From the NCBI RefSeq assembly GCF_001591665.1, contig NZ_BCVI01000039.1:1-64000 (forward strand): DNA of 64,000 nt, read 5' to 3'. Position 1 is the stretch's first letter. Every line of letters starts with the position of its first letter. Shown in pieces: positions 1-8,695 of the stretch. Below the pieces are notes generated by a model. It did no database searches and was not told the origin of the DNA. It worked only from the letters and a program-made list of their open reading frames with translations. The translations under genes were made by a program, and so were the position numbers. The DNA comes from Neobacillus soli NBRC 102451. GTDB taxonomy: Bacteria; Bacillota; Bacilli; Bacillales; Cytobacillaceae.

Positions 1-25
1 TAGTTTTATCAAAATATTTAAATAC

Positions 26-107
26 GCCGGTGTGGCGGAATTGGCAGACGCGCACGACTCAAAATCGTGTTCCGTGAGGAGTATCGGTTCGACCCCGATC
101 ACCGGTA
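26..107 (+). tRNA. tRNA-Leu (CAA anticodon)
   Basis: A full class II tRNA can be folded. The 7-bp acceptor arm pairs 26-32 with 100-106 (closing G-U pair), the anticodon stem CACGA/TCGTG encloses loop CTCAAAA (anticodon CAA, reads UUG), there is a variable arm, and the T arm ATCGG/CCGAT encloses TTCGACC. The discriminator is A107. The following bases are TCA, so the CCA tail is not encoded. The promoter lies outside the window. Confidence 0.96.
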
Positions 108-140
108 TCATGACACTGCTTGCCAATGCAGTGAAATCAA

Positions 141-172
141 CGTTTCTTACACTTCGTAAGAAGCGTTTTTTA
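141..172 (+). terminator. Intrinsic terminator after tRNA-Leu
   Basis: CGTTTCTTAC and GTAAGAAGCG form a 10-bp stem with one G-U pair and a 5-nt loop, followed by TTTTTT. Confidence 0.85.
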
Positions 173-256
173 TTTATCTCAAATACGATTCTTACAAAAA
201 TATCGTGTACATAAAATCGTGTGCGTACCCTGTCATTAAACAGGGAGGAATTAAAA

Positions 257-797
257 ATGGCAAAGCGTAAAAATGAACTATCAATTGAAGAATTATCCAT
301 CATTAACTCACCAAAAGCAGTAAAAGAAATTGATTTCAAAACCGCTTTTTCATTATAAGTTGATGATTGCCAAATCAGAAACCTAAGACCTCAAACCTCA
401 AACAATCCAATAGTACAGAAATGAACTATCTGTATTCTTCAAAATGCTAAAAGAACAAGGCATTAACTCCTCATTCGAAGCTATTACAAAAGAGGATATT
501 AAGCGAAATGTCTATCTGTATATGAAAGAGAAGGGATTGCAGACTGACACCATAAACTCTCGTTTAAGAGCAATAAAAGCGTTCTTTAATTTTCCTCATC
601 GTGAAAGTCATCCCAAAAACAATCCACTTAGTGATATTAAACTGCTTAAAGATTGCAGAAAAGTTGTTGAAACCTTTACAAATGAAATTCTTGCAACAAA
701 CTCAGCAATTTTCCAAATTCTTCAGCATGTGCATTAGTATGTTTTAGATGAGTTAAATAATCTAACTCCAATGGATCAGCCAATTAAAGAAAATTAA
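257..797 (+). pseudogene. Remnant of a tyrosine recombinase/integrase
   Basis: An ATG at 257 with a GGGAGGAA ribosome site opens a 33-codon frame (MAKRKNELSIEELSII...) that stops at 358. A second frame at 444-737 continues with a sequence typical of the SAM-like core-binding domain of phage-type integrases (TKEDIKRNVYLYMKEKGL, then SRLRAIKAFFNF). It is followed in frame, after a TAG, by about 19 more codons up to 797. No catalytic domain with the R-HxxR-Y residues is present. The gene is therefore both broken by frame changes and truncated at the 3' end. It sits directly behind tRNA-Leu, the usual location for an integrative element, and is most likely what remains of one. Confidence 0.7.
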
Positions 798-1245
798 TGA
801 ATAAATACAATGATAAATAGAATGGCTTTTTATCAACAATTATTTGACAGAAGTTTAGACAAATACTCCCAAAAAACCTTTGATTCTATTTATATAGCAA
901 AAAATTGTTTATTTTTTTTTTGATTGAATTCTCCATAATTCCTTTTTTTCGACAAAAAATATTTAAATAGACAAAAAATAAAAGATTTCAAATTATATCA
1001 GTAAAAGTTATCTTGTTTATTTTGTTTACTTAGTTTACAAAGGATATTGAATTCTTACGGTAAGAGAAATTTATTCTTATAGATTAAAGGTATTTACAAA
1101 TACTATATTAATTTACACCATTTAGTAACGGTGTAAAAATATGTCAAACAATAATGTTATTTCAAGACATAATGCAGCAGAAAATTCAAAATATTCAAGC
1201 CTATAATAGACTTGCTTTACCAAATCTATTAAGGGGTGTTTGTAG
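798..1245. other. AT-rich intergenic leader of the M14 peptidase gene
   Basis: No gene is recognisable. A Spo0A-box-like heptamer (TTCGACA at 948-954, the complement of TGTCGAA) and an inverted repeat at 1112-1137 are the only features seen. No convincing sigma-A promoter could be assigned. Confidence 0.5.
1112..1137. promoter_or_regulatory. Inverted repeat in the leader of the peptidase gene
   Basis: TTTACACC and GGTGTAAA form an exact 8-bp inverted repeat around a 10-nt spacer, 108 bases before the TTG start. It could be an operator or an mRNA hairpin. No T-run follows, so it is not a terminator. Confidence 0.45.
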
Positions 1246-3909
1246 TTGAGGAAAAAGAGATTGAAAAACAAATTACTAGTTTTAACAACAAGTACAGCAA
1301 TTGTTGCATCAACCTTGTTCGCTAGTCTGGGGTCGCCAATTTTTGCAGAAACTGCAAAGGGGGAGTTAATCCCGCAAGAAGAAAGCTTCTCGGTTGTCTC
1401 ACTTGAAATTCCTAACGAAGCCGCAGCAGAAAAAATCAGGGAGCTCGAAATCGATTTTGATCACGGGATCCATGAACATGATGGAGTGTGGGAAGTAGAA
1501 GCAGTCGTTACTCCATCAGAGGTTAAGATGCTAGAGAAAAATGGGATCAAAGTTGCGGAAACATTAATGACGGAGCAAGTATGGCAAAAAAGAGTCAATG
1601 AAAGAAACACAACGGTTCAGCGGAATGCAATGCTAGCTGCCGAAGAGGAAACGTTGCAAGTTCTTCGTGCCAATCATTACACGAACCAATCAGCAACTTT
1701 CCTTTACCTTGAAGCGAAATCCAGTCTTGGAGATGTAGCAGGAACAGTATTAACCGCTAAGTGGATGGAGAATGGCGTAGAAAAATCAGCAGCATTAGCA
1801 AAAAGAAGTGATTATGGGGCTTATCTATACCACTATTTGGAACTGCCTATAACAGGCATTCCATCAACTGTTACAATAGTTAGTAATAAAGGAGCAGCTG
1901 CTGCGACAAGTAATGTAACAGAATGGCTTGGCGGGGGAAAACCTGAGCCAGGTGAGCACTATGTATCTGGGTTTGTTGATCATTATATGACTCCAGCAGA
2001 AATGAACGCCAAAATGGATCAATTGGCGGCGGAATTCCCAGAGATTTTAGAGATAGTTGAAATGCCTAATAAAACAAATGGATACAGACGTAATGCACAG
2101 GCATTAATGGGAACTGTCACAAATTCTTCTGTTTCCGTTACATCGAAAGCTTGGGGACATGAAGGCGGCAACGATATTGAAGTAAGCTTCGTGAATCCTA
2201 ATGCTGCAAATCGAAATCTTAATGTAATCAAGACAGGTAAAAAGATTGTTGTTCAATTGGCAACAGACTCATCTGGCAAGATTACAAGTACTGCTAAACA
2301 AGTTGTTGATGCACTAAATAAGGATGCCAGCAATCTTGTTACGGCAACAACATACCGTGGAAACGTCGGAAATGGAGTTGTTGGGGTTTTATCAGCAAAA
2401 TTAACGGATGGTCTCAAAGCTCCGGCGAATGTTTCCCGTGAGCCAATGACAGTAAGGGCATTCCGTATTGGTAAAGTTCGAGACGGTTCCAAACCGGGTG
2501 TACTTGGCTACTCTCAAGAACACGCTCGTGAGTGGGTTACACCACTTGTTTCTATGGAATCGGCTGAGCGTTTGCTAAGAAACTATGCTACTGACCCGGG
2601 AACAAAAAAACTTGTCGATAATCTTGATATTTTCATTGTTCCAACGGTTAACCCTGATGGTGCCAATTATACCTTCTATGACTACAATATGCAGCGCAGA
2701 AACATGACAAATCACTGTGGACCAGAAGGAGCTTCAGATTTTAATTCCCGCAACAGCTGGGGTGTCGACCTTAACCGAAATCATTCTATTGGATCAGTAT
2801 TCGATGGTTATATCGGTGCTTCAACAAGCTGTACGAGTGACACATTTGCAGGTCCTTCTATAAACTCTGAGCCTGAAGCAAAGAATCTTGTATGGTTAGC
2901 GGATAACTTTGATAATCTTAAGTTTTCAATGAATATCCATAGCAATGGTGGATACTTCATGTGGTCTCCAGGTGCATATGATGCAAAACGTGTAACACTG
3001 ACTCGTCCAACAGCTGGGGAAGAAGCATTTTATTGGAAAGCATCTGACCATATTCTAAAGACTATTCAGGATCACCGCGGAACGGTCATTCAACCAACAC
3101 GGACAGGCCCTATTCCTGATGTGTTGTATTCCGCTGCAGGTAACTCTGCTGATTATTTCTGGTATAAGAAAGGCATTTATGCTTGGAACTTTGAAGTAGG
3201 TGCACCATTATGGAATGGTAAAGGTTGGGTTTCTGTTGGATTCCAGCCTACTTATGCAGAAGGTCATGAAGAGGCGATGGAATTTGCAAACGGATTTATC
3301 GGAATGCTTGAAGTCGCGTTAGACCAAGCTGGAGATAAGACAAACCCTGAATCAAAGGCAGTACCTGGAAGCGGAAGATATGCTAAATCAGTTAAGGTGG
3401 ATATTGAAACAAGTGAACCGGCTACTGTTTATTACACATTAGACGGAAGCCGGCCAACGTTTGATTCAGCGAAAATTCAGCTTGCTGGAATTCGTGAGGG
3501 TGCAGAAAAGCTAAAAATTGATGCCACTACAACGATTAAATTCTTCTCCGTCGATACGGCAGGGAATGTTGAAAATAATTACAATCCAAAAGGTAAAGAT
3601 AATAACTATAATTCTGTAACACTTACAATTGGCGGCGACCAAACTAAAGAGCCTGGAGCTTCAGACTTAATAGCTCTTGTAGAGCGCTTTAACAAAGAAG
3701 GCGGTTTCTCTAATAGTCTGGCAGTTCGTCAGTTAACAACCCATTTAAGTGCATTAGAGGTGTATGAAAAACAAAAAGCTACTGACAAAATTGCAAAGCA
3801 TTTGGAAACCTTTAAGACATTGCTTGACAGCCAAAAGAAAACCGGTGTGATTTCAGAAAAGGCATATAATTCTATCCTCGCCTATGCTGATTATTTAACT
3901 GTGAAGTGA
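1246..3909 (+). CDS. Secreted M14-family zinc carboxypeptidase with chitobiase-like and FIMAH C-terminal domains
   Basis: The gene encodes an 887-residue exported metallocarboxypeptidase. It starts at TTG 1246, eight bases after AAGGGGTG. Residues 1 to about 35 are a signal peptide ending SPIFAE. The M14 catalytic domain holds the HxxE zinc motif (H426, E429 in HAREW), the third zinc ligand H565 (NIHSNGG) and the catalytic glutamate E650 (WNFEVG). An insert of about 100 residues precedes it. About residues 710-790 resemble the chitobiase/hexosaminidase C-terminal domain (TVYYTLDGSRPTFDS), and the last 80 residues resemble FIMAH, a cell-surface helical domain. The protein probably trims peptides outside the cell. 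The substrate is unknown. It has no operon partner upstream, and calY follows after a structured spacer. Confidence 0.9.
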   Translation: MRKKRLKNKLLVLTTSTAIVASTLFASLGSPIFAETAKGELIPQEESFSVVSLEIPNEAAAEKIRELEIDFDHGIHEHDGVWEVEAVVTPSEVKMLEKNGIKVAETLMTEQVWQKRVNERNTTVQRNAMLAAEEETLQVLRANHYTNQSATFLYLEAKSSLGDVAGTVLTAKWMENGVEKSAALAKRSDYGAYLYHYLELPITGIPSTVTIVSNKGAAAATSNVTEWLGGGKPEPGEHYVSGFVDHYMTPAEMNAKMDQLAAEFPEILEIVEMPNKTNGYRRNAQALMGTVTNSSVSVTSKAWGHEGGNDIEVSFVNPNAANRNLNVIKTGKKIVVQLATDSSGKITSTAKQVVDALNKDASNLVTATTYRGNVGNGVVGVLSAKLTDGLKAPANVSREPMTVRAFRIGKVRDGSKPGVLGYSQEHAREWVTPLVSMESAERLLRNYATDPGTKKLVDNLDIFIVPTVNPDGANYTFYDYNMQRRNMTNHCGPEGASDFNSRNSWGVDLNRNHSIGSVFDGYIGASTSCTSDTFAGPSINSEPEAKNLVWLADNFDNLKFSMNIHSNGGYFMWSPGAYDAKRVTLTRPTAGEEAFYWKASDHILKTIQDHRGTVIQPTRTGPIPDVLYSAAGNSADYFWYKKGIYAWNFEVGAPLWNGKGWVSVGFQPTYAEGHEEAMEFANGFIGMLEVALDQAGDKTNPESKAVPGSGRYAKSVKVDIETSEPATVYYTLDGSRPTFDSAKIQLAGIREGAEKLKIDATTTIKFFSVDTAGNVENNYNPKGKDNNYNSVTLTIGGDQTKEPGASDLIALVERFNKEGGFSNSLAVRQLTTHLSALEVYEKQKATDKIAKHLETFKTLLDSQKKTGVISEKAYNSILAYADYLTVK

Positions 3910-3951
3910 GGCACTAATTTTGACTCTAATGGATCAATAGGTTTCGGAACA

Positions 3952-4076
3952 GTTTAATTAAAATCGCAGGCGATTTAATTAAACCGCTGGCAATCCGTCC
4001 TAGCTTTAGCCGCTAGTGGACAAACTATCCCTTTGCGACAGCATACCTTGTCGCAAGGGAGATAGAATTACGGATT
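3952..4076. repeat. Multi-hairpin element (hairpin plus cloverleaf-like structure)
   Basis: Four nested or adjacent inverted repeats fill this spacer. GTTTAATTAAA.. pairs with ..TTTAATTAAAC (3952-3984). An outer stem AATCCGT/ACGGATT (3992-3998 with 4070-4076) encloses GTCCTAGC/GCTAGTGGAC (3997-4021) and a long arm CTATCCCTTTGCGACA/TGTCGCAAGGGAGATAG (about 4025-4064). No poly-T tract follows, so this is not a simple terminator. Its form resembles small mobile repeats or structured RNA elements of bacilli. The family was not identified. Confidence 0.6.
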
Positions 4077-4148
4077 TAACTCCTCAAATGGAATCTCAAC
4101 CATGATGAGGGGACTAAAAAACACAAAAATTATGAGGGGGAATTTTAA

Positions 4149-4736
4149 ATGGGTTTTAAGAAACGTTTAGGAATGGGCATTATGTCTGGAATGTTGGGTC
4201 TATCACTAATAGGTGGAGCTACATATGCTTACTTTAGTGATACCGAAACAACAACAAATACGTTTGCAGCGGGAACATTGGATTTATCTGTAAACCCAAC
4301 AGTGATCATTGATGTGGATAATCTTCAGCCTAGAGATTCCATGACTCGTACTTTTGAACTTATTAACAACGGTTCCCTTGATATCAAGGACGTGACATTG
4401 AAAACAGATTATACCGTGATTGATGCAAAAGGGGATAACACTGAAAACTTCGCTAAGCATATCCAAGTGGAGTTCTTATATAACCTTGATAAGTTAAATG
4501 AAGTAGTTTATGAAACAACATTAGCTGACTTGAAAAATATGACTCCTGATGCAATTGCGCAAAATATTTTCATCCCAATAATAGGAGAAAAAGGGCTTGC
4601 TGTTGGTTCTCTGGATGATCTTGTTGTCAAATTCAACTTTATTGATAATAATTCAAATCAAAACCAATTCCAAGGTGACTCTTTAAATCTTAATTGGACA
4701 TTTATAGCTAACCAAACAGAGGGCAGGCAGAAATAA
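4149..4736 (+). CDS. calY: CalY/TasA-family spore-coat or biofilm fibre protein
   Basis: This 195-residue protein has the family's hallmark N-terminus: a lysine-rich start, a hydrophobic segment, then GGATYAYFSDTETTTNTFAAG, where SipW-type signal peptidases cut. The rest is the beta-sandwich body of camelysin/TasA proteins (LDLSVNP, FELINNGSLDIKDVTLKTDY, LNLNWTFIANQ). Family members are exported and assemble as biofilm fibres or act as cell-surface proteins. GGGGGAA precedes the ATG at a good distance, and a terminator follows, so it is a single-gene unit. No sipW-like peptidase gene lies nearby, so processing must depend on one encoded elsewhere. Whether it is closer to TasA or CalY cannot be settled by eye. 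Confidence 0.88.
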   Translation: MGFKKRLGMGIMSGMLGLSLIGGATYAYFSDTETTTNTFAAGTLDLSVNPTVIIDVDNLQPRDSMTRTFELINNGSLDIKDVTLKTDYTVIDAKGDNTENFAKHIQVEFLYNLDKLNEVVYETTLADLKNMTPDAIAQNIFIPIIGEKGLAVGSLDDLVVKFNFIDNNSNQNQFQGDSLNLNWTFIANQTEGRQK

Positions 4737-4748
4737 GGTTTGATTTAA

Positions 4749-4800
4749 AGAAGGGTATTCACCGAAGGTCTTGCCTTTTGGTGGAACCCTTCTCTTTATT
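4749..4800 (+). terminator. Terminator after calY
   Basis: AGAAGGGT/ACCCTTCT form the base of a long stem whose inner part pairs TTCACC with GGTGGA. A short T-rich tract follows. Confidence 0.75.
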
Positions 4801-4889
4801 TGTTCTTAGGGGCGTTAACTTCCGCTAATTCCATTGGAAGATTATAACCAATCTTTGTCGAAAATCAATAAAAAGAAGAGCACCGCCCG

Positions 4890-5372
4890 TCAGTGTTTTT
4901 TCCCATATTGTGTGACTCCAAAATAATCACTGGTTGTATATTTATTATATTTAACATCTAAATCGTGTAAAATACGATGAACATCAATCAAGTAACGGAT
5001 ATCTTTTGTTTTATTTGCATTTTCCAATAAATCCTTGGCAAGAAGGAAATCCTCTTTCAAGTCTTTATCATCAGTTGCATAAATTATTTCATTCAAATCA
5101 CCTATGTACTCGGTGTAATGCTTTTGGAAGACTGTAAAACTATAATTCTCGCTTCTTCCCCAGCACAATTCATCATTCCAATATTTATGATTGCTAGAGA
5201 TATAAGCACCAATAGCGATTTTATTAATTTTTGAATGTTCAAGTTGTTGGACTGGCAGCTCCTTTGGTGTTAGCATGCTATTTTTGAAATAAAAGGTAAT
5301 AGACAAACCAATCACAATAGCTAGAAAAGAAATAATAGAAATAATGATCGGTTTTCGTTTAATAGTTCCCAC
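4890..5372 (-). CDS. Membrane-anchored protein of unknown function
   Basis: The 160-residue product has one N-terminal transmembrane segment (about residues 9-28, IIISIISFLAIVIGLSITFY) followed by a polar outside domain. That domain contains KYWNDELCWGRSE and a helical C-terminal half (DIRYLIDVHRILHDLDVKYN). The family is not recognised. The GTG start at 5372 overlaps a GAGGTGGG sequence that looks like a ribosome site, so the true start may differ slightly. It is the only gene on this strand here and stands alone between calY and tRNA-Gly. Confidence 0.6.
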   Translation of the reverse strand: MGTIKRKPIIISIISFLAIVIGLSITFYFKNSMLTPKELPVQQLEHSKINKIAIGAYISSNHKYWNDELCWGRSENYSFTVFQKHYTEYIGDLNEIIYATDDKDLKEDFLLAKDLLENANKTKDIRYLIDVHRILHDLDVKYNKYTTSDYFGVTQYGKKH

Positions 5373-5529
5373 CTCACTAGATTCATAACAATATATTTAG
5401 TATAGGATATCAAATTTTCTGATAATAGTCATTTATGAACGTCCAAACAAGAGAAAAAAGCCCTTATGGACTTTTTCTTTTCACTTAATAATGATGTTAG
5501 GAAAAGTCGACAAATTTCGCACAAATCCC

Positions 5530-5558
5530 TTGACGATAATAAAAATTGTGTGTATTAT
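5530..5558 (+). promoter_or_regulatory. Sigma-A promoter of tRNA-Gly
   Basis: TTGACG at 5530-5535 and TATTAT at 5553-5558 are separated by 17 bases, 50 bases before the tRNA. Confidence 0.75.
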
Positions 5559-5607
5559 TGTAAAGGTCAACTGGTGATACCGATTGTTCATCATTTGTTC
5601 AAAAAAT

Positions 5608-5681
5608 GCGGGTGTAGTTTACTGGTAAAACCTCAGCCTTCCAAGCTGATGTAGTGGGTTCGATTCCCATCACCCGCTCCA
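5608..5681 (+). tRNA. tRNA-Gly (UCC anticodon)
   Basis: The 74-nt cloverleaf has acceptor GCGGGTG/CACCCGC, anticodon stem CAGCC with loop CTTCCAA (anticodon TCC, reads GGA), a T arm with TTCGATT, discriminator T and an encoded CCA end. Confidence 0.97.
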
Positions 5682-5693
5682 TACATACTAACT

Positions 5694-5740
5694 AACGCAG
5701 TGTATCGTTACATAAGAGAACGATGCATTGCGTTTTTTCT
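5694..5740 (+). terminator. Terminator after tRNA-Gly
   Basis: AACGCAGTGTATCGTT pairs with AACGATGCATTGCGTT, followed by a T-run. Confidence 0.85.
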
Positions 5741-5760
5741 ATTTTTACGCACATAATAAC

Positions 5761-6432
5761 TTATTGTCCACTCAGAATACGGAAAGCAGCGTCTCCACCA
5801 TGTATTTGCGTAAACATGTTCATTAACGATTCGGTTAACTTCTTAGCATTTTCCATATCGGTTGATGGTCTCAGATAAATGATTTGCAAAGCATTTTTTG
5901 TACTAAAAGAAACATGACTTCGCCCAGAATCGACAAAAGGACTGCCAAACGGCCCTTCTTGATCAGAAGCCACAATCAACCGCTCCAGGGAGTTTTTCCT
6001 CCCGTTTAAACCTATGTATTCCTCGCCTTCTCTGCCGATACGTATTTCCACTGATCCTTGCAAATGATCTTGGTCGTAGATTCCAATCGGTACTTGATAT
6101 TGCAGGGAGAAAAAGTTATTCGTGTCGATGGCACTTTGAACAGACGAAAGATAGTTTTGTTTTTGGACTCTTCTATATAAGGCCTCTGCAGAATGGCGAT
6201 ACCGGTTCGGGTCCTTTCCTGTCTTTTTAAAAATACCTCGCCATTCTTGAATACCAGGAAGGTCTGTAACGTTACTATTCTCCAAATCGAAATATATGGA
6301 CTCTTGAAAAAGCTGAAGCCTTCCTTTTAGCATTTGTGGTGAATCCCCAACAGTGATATTTCCATATTCAATAACCCCAAGCTTAAAATCCGGAATTTGT
6401 TTGATTATTTCCGACGAAAGTTGAATTTCCAA
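5761..6432 (-). CDS. Stand-alone B3/B4 domain protein (PheT-like tRNA-binding/editing fold)
   Basis: The 223-residue protein matches the solo B3/B4 domain family, related to the editing module of the phenylalanyl-tRNA synthetase beta chain. Characteristic stretches are LPGIQEWRGIFKKTGKDPNR and QYQVPIGIYDQDHLQG. Solo members are thought to act on mischarged tRNA or related substrates, but the role is not established. It starts with TTG at 6430-6432, behind an excellent GGAGGTGG site. It is divergent from queG, and both share a region of about 105 bases that must hold both promoters. It is cytoplasmic, with no signal peptide or membrane segment. Confidence 0.8.
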   Translation of the reverse strand: MEIQLSSEIIKQIPDFKLGVIEYGNITVGDSPQMLKGRLQLFQESIYFDLENSNVTDLPGIQEWRGIFKKTGKDPNRYRHSAEALYRRVQKQNYLSSVQSAIDTNNFFSLQYQVPIGIYDQDHLQGSVEIRIGREGEEYIGLNGRKNSLERLIVASDQEGPFGSPFVDSGRSHVSFSTKNALQIIYLRPSTDMENAKKLTESLMNMFTQIHGGDAAFRILSGQ

Positions 6433-6539
6433 CTATTCCACCTCCAAAATTGATTGAAAATAGTTTATCATAAATAGTTGTGCTACTAAAAATATTAACC
6501 ACTTTCATAGATGAACTAAGTTGGAAAGGGGGGAAAACT

Positions 6540-7688
6540 GTGGATATAAAAAAGTTAAAAGATGAGCTCATCACCTATAGTAAGGAAATTGGCATCGATA
6601 AAATTGGTTTCACAACTGCCGATCCATTCACTGAATTGAAAAGCCGGTTAATAAGGCAGCAGGAACTTGGCTATCAATCTGGATTTGAAGAACCGGATAT
6701 TGAAAAAAGGGTTACCCCTTCCTTATTACTCGAAGAACCACGTTCGATTATTTCGATTGCTTTAGCCTATCCTTCAAAAATGAAAATTCGTGTTGAAAGC
6801 AAGAAGGGTGAACGAAGAGGGATTTTTAGCAGGGCCTCTTGGGGTCTTGATTATCACCATATTCTTAGAGACAAGTTAAAAAGGCTTGAAGAATTTATTA
6901 TAGCCATGGTACCAGAAGCGCGTATAAAATCGATGGTAGACACAGGAGAGCTCTCAGATCGTGCCGTTGCGGAGCGGGCTGGAATTGGATGGAGTGGGAA
7001 GAACTGCGCCATCATTACCCCGGAGTTTGGCTCCTATGTTTATTTAGCAGAGATGATTACGAGTATTCCTTTTGAGCCGGATACCTCGATAGAAGACCAA
7101 TGTGGGACTTGCACGAAATGTTTAGATGCGTGTCCAACGGGAGCTTTAGTCCAAGGCGGGCAGATTAATGCCCAGCGCTGTATTTCTTTTTTAACGCAAA
7201 CAAAAGAGCTTATACCAGATGAGTTTAGGGATAAGATTGGTAACCGCGTCTATGGATGCGATTCTTGTCAAACGGCTTGTCCTGTAAATAAGGGCAAGAA
7301 CTTTCATTTTCATGATGAAATGAATCCAGATCCTGATGTTGCCAAACCATTATTGAAGCCAATATTAAAATTAAGTAATCGGGAATTTAAAGTCAAATTT
7401 GGAAACGCAGCAGGCTCGTGGAGAGGGAAAAAGCCAATTCAACGGAATGCGATAATTGCACTAGCTCATTTTAAAGATGAAACAGCTGTCCCGGAATTAA
7501 TCGATGTATTAGAAAAGGAGGCAAGCCCTGTTTCGCGAGGAACGGCGGCTTGGGCCCTTGGTAAAATTGGCGGGGAGACTGCTTTTACGGCGCTATTAAA
7601 GGCAAAAGAGAATGAGACCGAAATCGAAGTGCAAAAAGAAATCGAAAAGGGCTTATATTTTTATAGTGATAACAAAGGAGCGAACTAA
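6540..7688 (+). CDS. queG: Epoxyqueuosine reductase QueG
   Basis: QueG reduces epoxyqueuosine to queuosine in tRNA anticodons, using cobalamin and two [4Fe-4S] clusters. Both ferredoxin-like motifs are present: C188, C191, C194, C198 (CGTCTKCLDACP) and C240, C243, C247 (YGCDSCQTACPVNKG). The C-terminal 80 residues form HEAT-like repeats, as in the long QueG form. The start is GTG 6540, because AAGGGGGGAAA sits just before it. The upstream ATG at 6480 has no ribosome site. The length of 382 residues is normal. In B. subtilis the same gene (yhbA) is followed by yhbB and cspR, exactly as here. Confidence 0.95.
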   Translation: MDIKKLKDELITYSKEIGIDKIGFTTADPFTELKSRLIRQQELGYQSGFEEPDIEKRVTPSLLLEEPRSIISIALAYPSKMKIRVESKKGERRGIFSRASWGLDYHHILRDKLKRLEEFIIAMVPEARIKSMVDTGELSDRAVAERAGIGWSGKNCAIITPEFGSYVYLAEMITSIPFEPDTSIEDQCGTCTKCLDACPTGALVQGGQINAQRCISFLTQTKELIPDEFRDKIGNRVYGCDSCQTACPVNKGKNFHFHDEMNPDPDVAKPLLKPILKLSNREFKVKFGNAAGSWRGKKPIQRNAIIALAHFKDETAVPELIDVLEKEASPVSRGTAAWALGKIGGETAFTALLKAKENETEIEVQKEIEKGLYFYSDNKGAN

Positions 7689-7705
7689 TGGTTTCGCTCT
7701 TTTTT
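7678..7705 (+). terminator. Terminator overlapping the end of queG
   Basis: GAGCGAA and TTCGCTC form a stem that includes the queG stop codon, followed by a T-run. Confidence 0.7.
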
Positions 7706-7757
7706 AGATTGAAACCCCGTATTCTTTCATATGTATGAAAGGAAAGGGAGTGAGCAC

Positions 7758-8621
7758 ATGCTTGAATTAATTCAAGATCTTTTTGAAAAAAGAGTAGACC
7801 AATTTGTCTCTAATAAAAGAAGTCATAAGGTATTTTTTCCGAAGGCAGAAAAAAAACAGGAGGCATTTGCAAAAAGATCTGCGGAAATCGTGAAAGTGAA
7901 AGCTTCAGGTAAAATTATCGAAGTAGGTGCTGATGATGAATTTCAAACAGTAAAATACCATGCCCATTACCAATATTTAATTAAACAAAAAGGTAATCTT
8001 TATATGGAAGAAGAAGTGGAAGAAAGAGTAGCCAAGTTTTTTAAAAAGGCTTTAGTGATGGATGAGGAAATAAACCCCTATGCATATCAAGAACCACATT
8101 CGGAGCTCTTGTTTGAGGACAATGAGGAGAGAGTCAACTATCAATACAATCGCCTAAAAGCTGTTCAGTACGCGGAACGTTGGTGGAATAGCTATAATCC
8201 GGCATATAAAAAATTTGAAGTGGATTGTACCAACTTTATTTCGCAATGCCTCCATACTGGCGGGGCGCCGATGAGGGGCCATCCAAATCGGGGAAGAGGC
8301 TGGTGGCTTCAAAATAATATTTGGAGCTACAGCTGGGCAGTCGCAAATTCACTGCGATTATATTTGTCTAATTCAACAAGCGGCCTTCGGGCAAGGGAAG
8401 TAAGCAGTGCAGACCAATTGGTCTTAGGAGATGTCATTTGCTACGATTTTGAAGGGGACGGACGGTTTAATCATAACACTATTGTTACGGGAAGGGATGC
8501 TAATGGGATGCCATTAGTGAATGCCCATACGTACAATAGCCGGATGCGGTACTGGGCATATGAGGATTCATCTGCTTATACACCAAATATTAAATATAAA
8601 TTTTATTCCATTATTGATTGA
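7758..8621 (+). CDS. yhbB: Amidase-domain protein YhbB
   Basis: The 287-residue protein has a C-terminal amidase-like domain (Amidase_6 type, NlpC/P60-like fold) with the likely nucleophile in VDCTNFISQC and a later conserved histidine (RFNHNTIVTG). The N-terminal 130 residues are charged and helical. No signal peptide is visible. The start at ATG 7758 follows GGAAAGGGAGTG; the earlier ATG at 7731 has no such site. The order queG-yhbB-trmL is the same as yhbA-yhbB-cspR in B. subtilis. The substrate, presumably peptidoglycan-like peptide bonds, is inferred only from the domain. Confidence 0.82.
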   Translation: MLELIQDLFEKRVDQFVSNKRSHKVFFPKAEKKQEAFAKRSAEIVKVKASGKIIEVGADDEFQTVKYHAHYQYLIKQKGNLYMEEEVEERVAKFFKKALVMDEEINPYAYQEPHSELLFEDNEERVNYQYNRLKAVQYAERWWNSYNPAYKKFEVDCTNFISQCLHTGGAPMRGHPNRGRGWWLQNNIWSYSWAVANSLRLYLSNSTSGLRAREVSSADQLVLGDVICYDFEGDGRFNHNTIVTGRDANGMPLVNAHTYNSRMRYWAYEDSSAYTPNIKYKFYSIID

Positions 8622-8695
8622 AGGCGGTTCTTTTCTTGAAAGCATTAGTTTGAGTGGTATAATGGCTTGTAGAGTTTTTTATCGAGGTGAAATTC

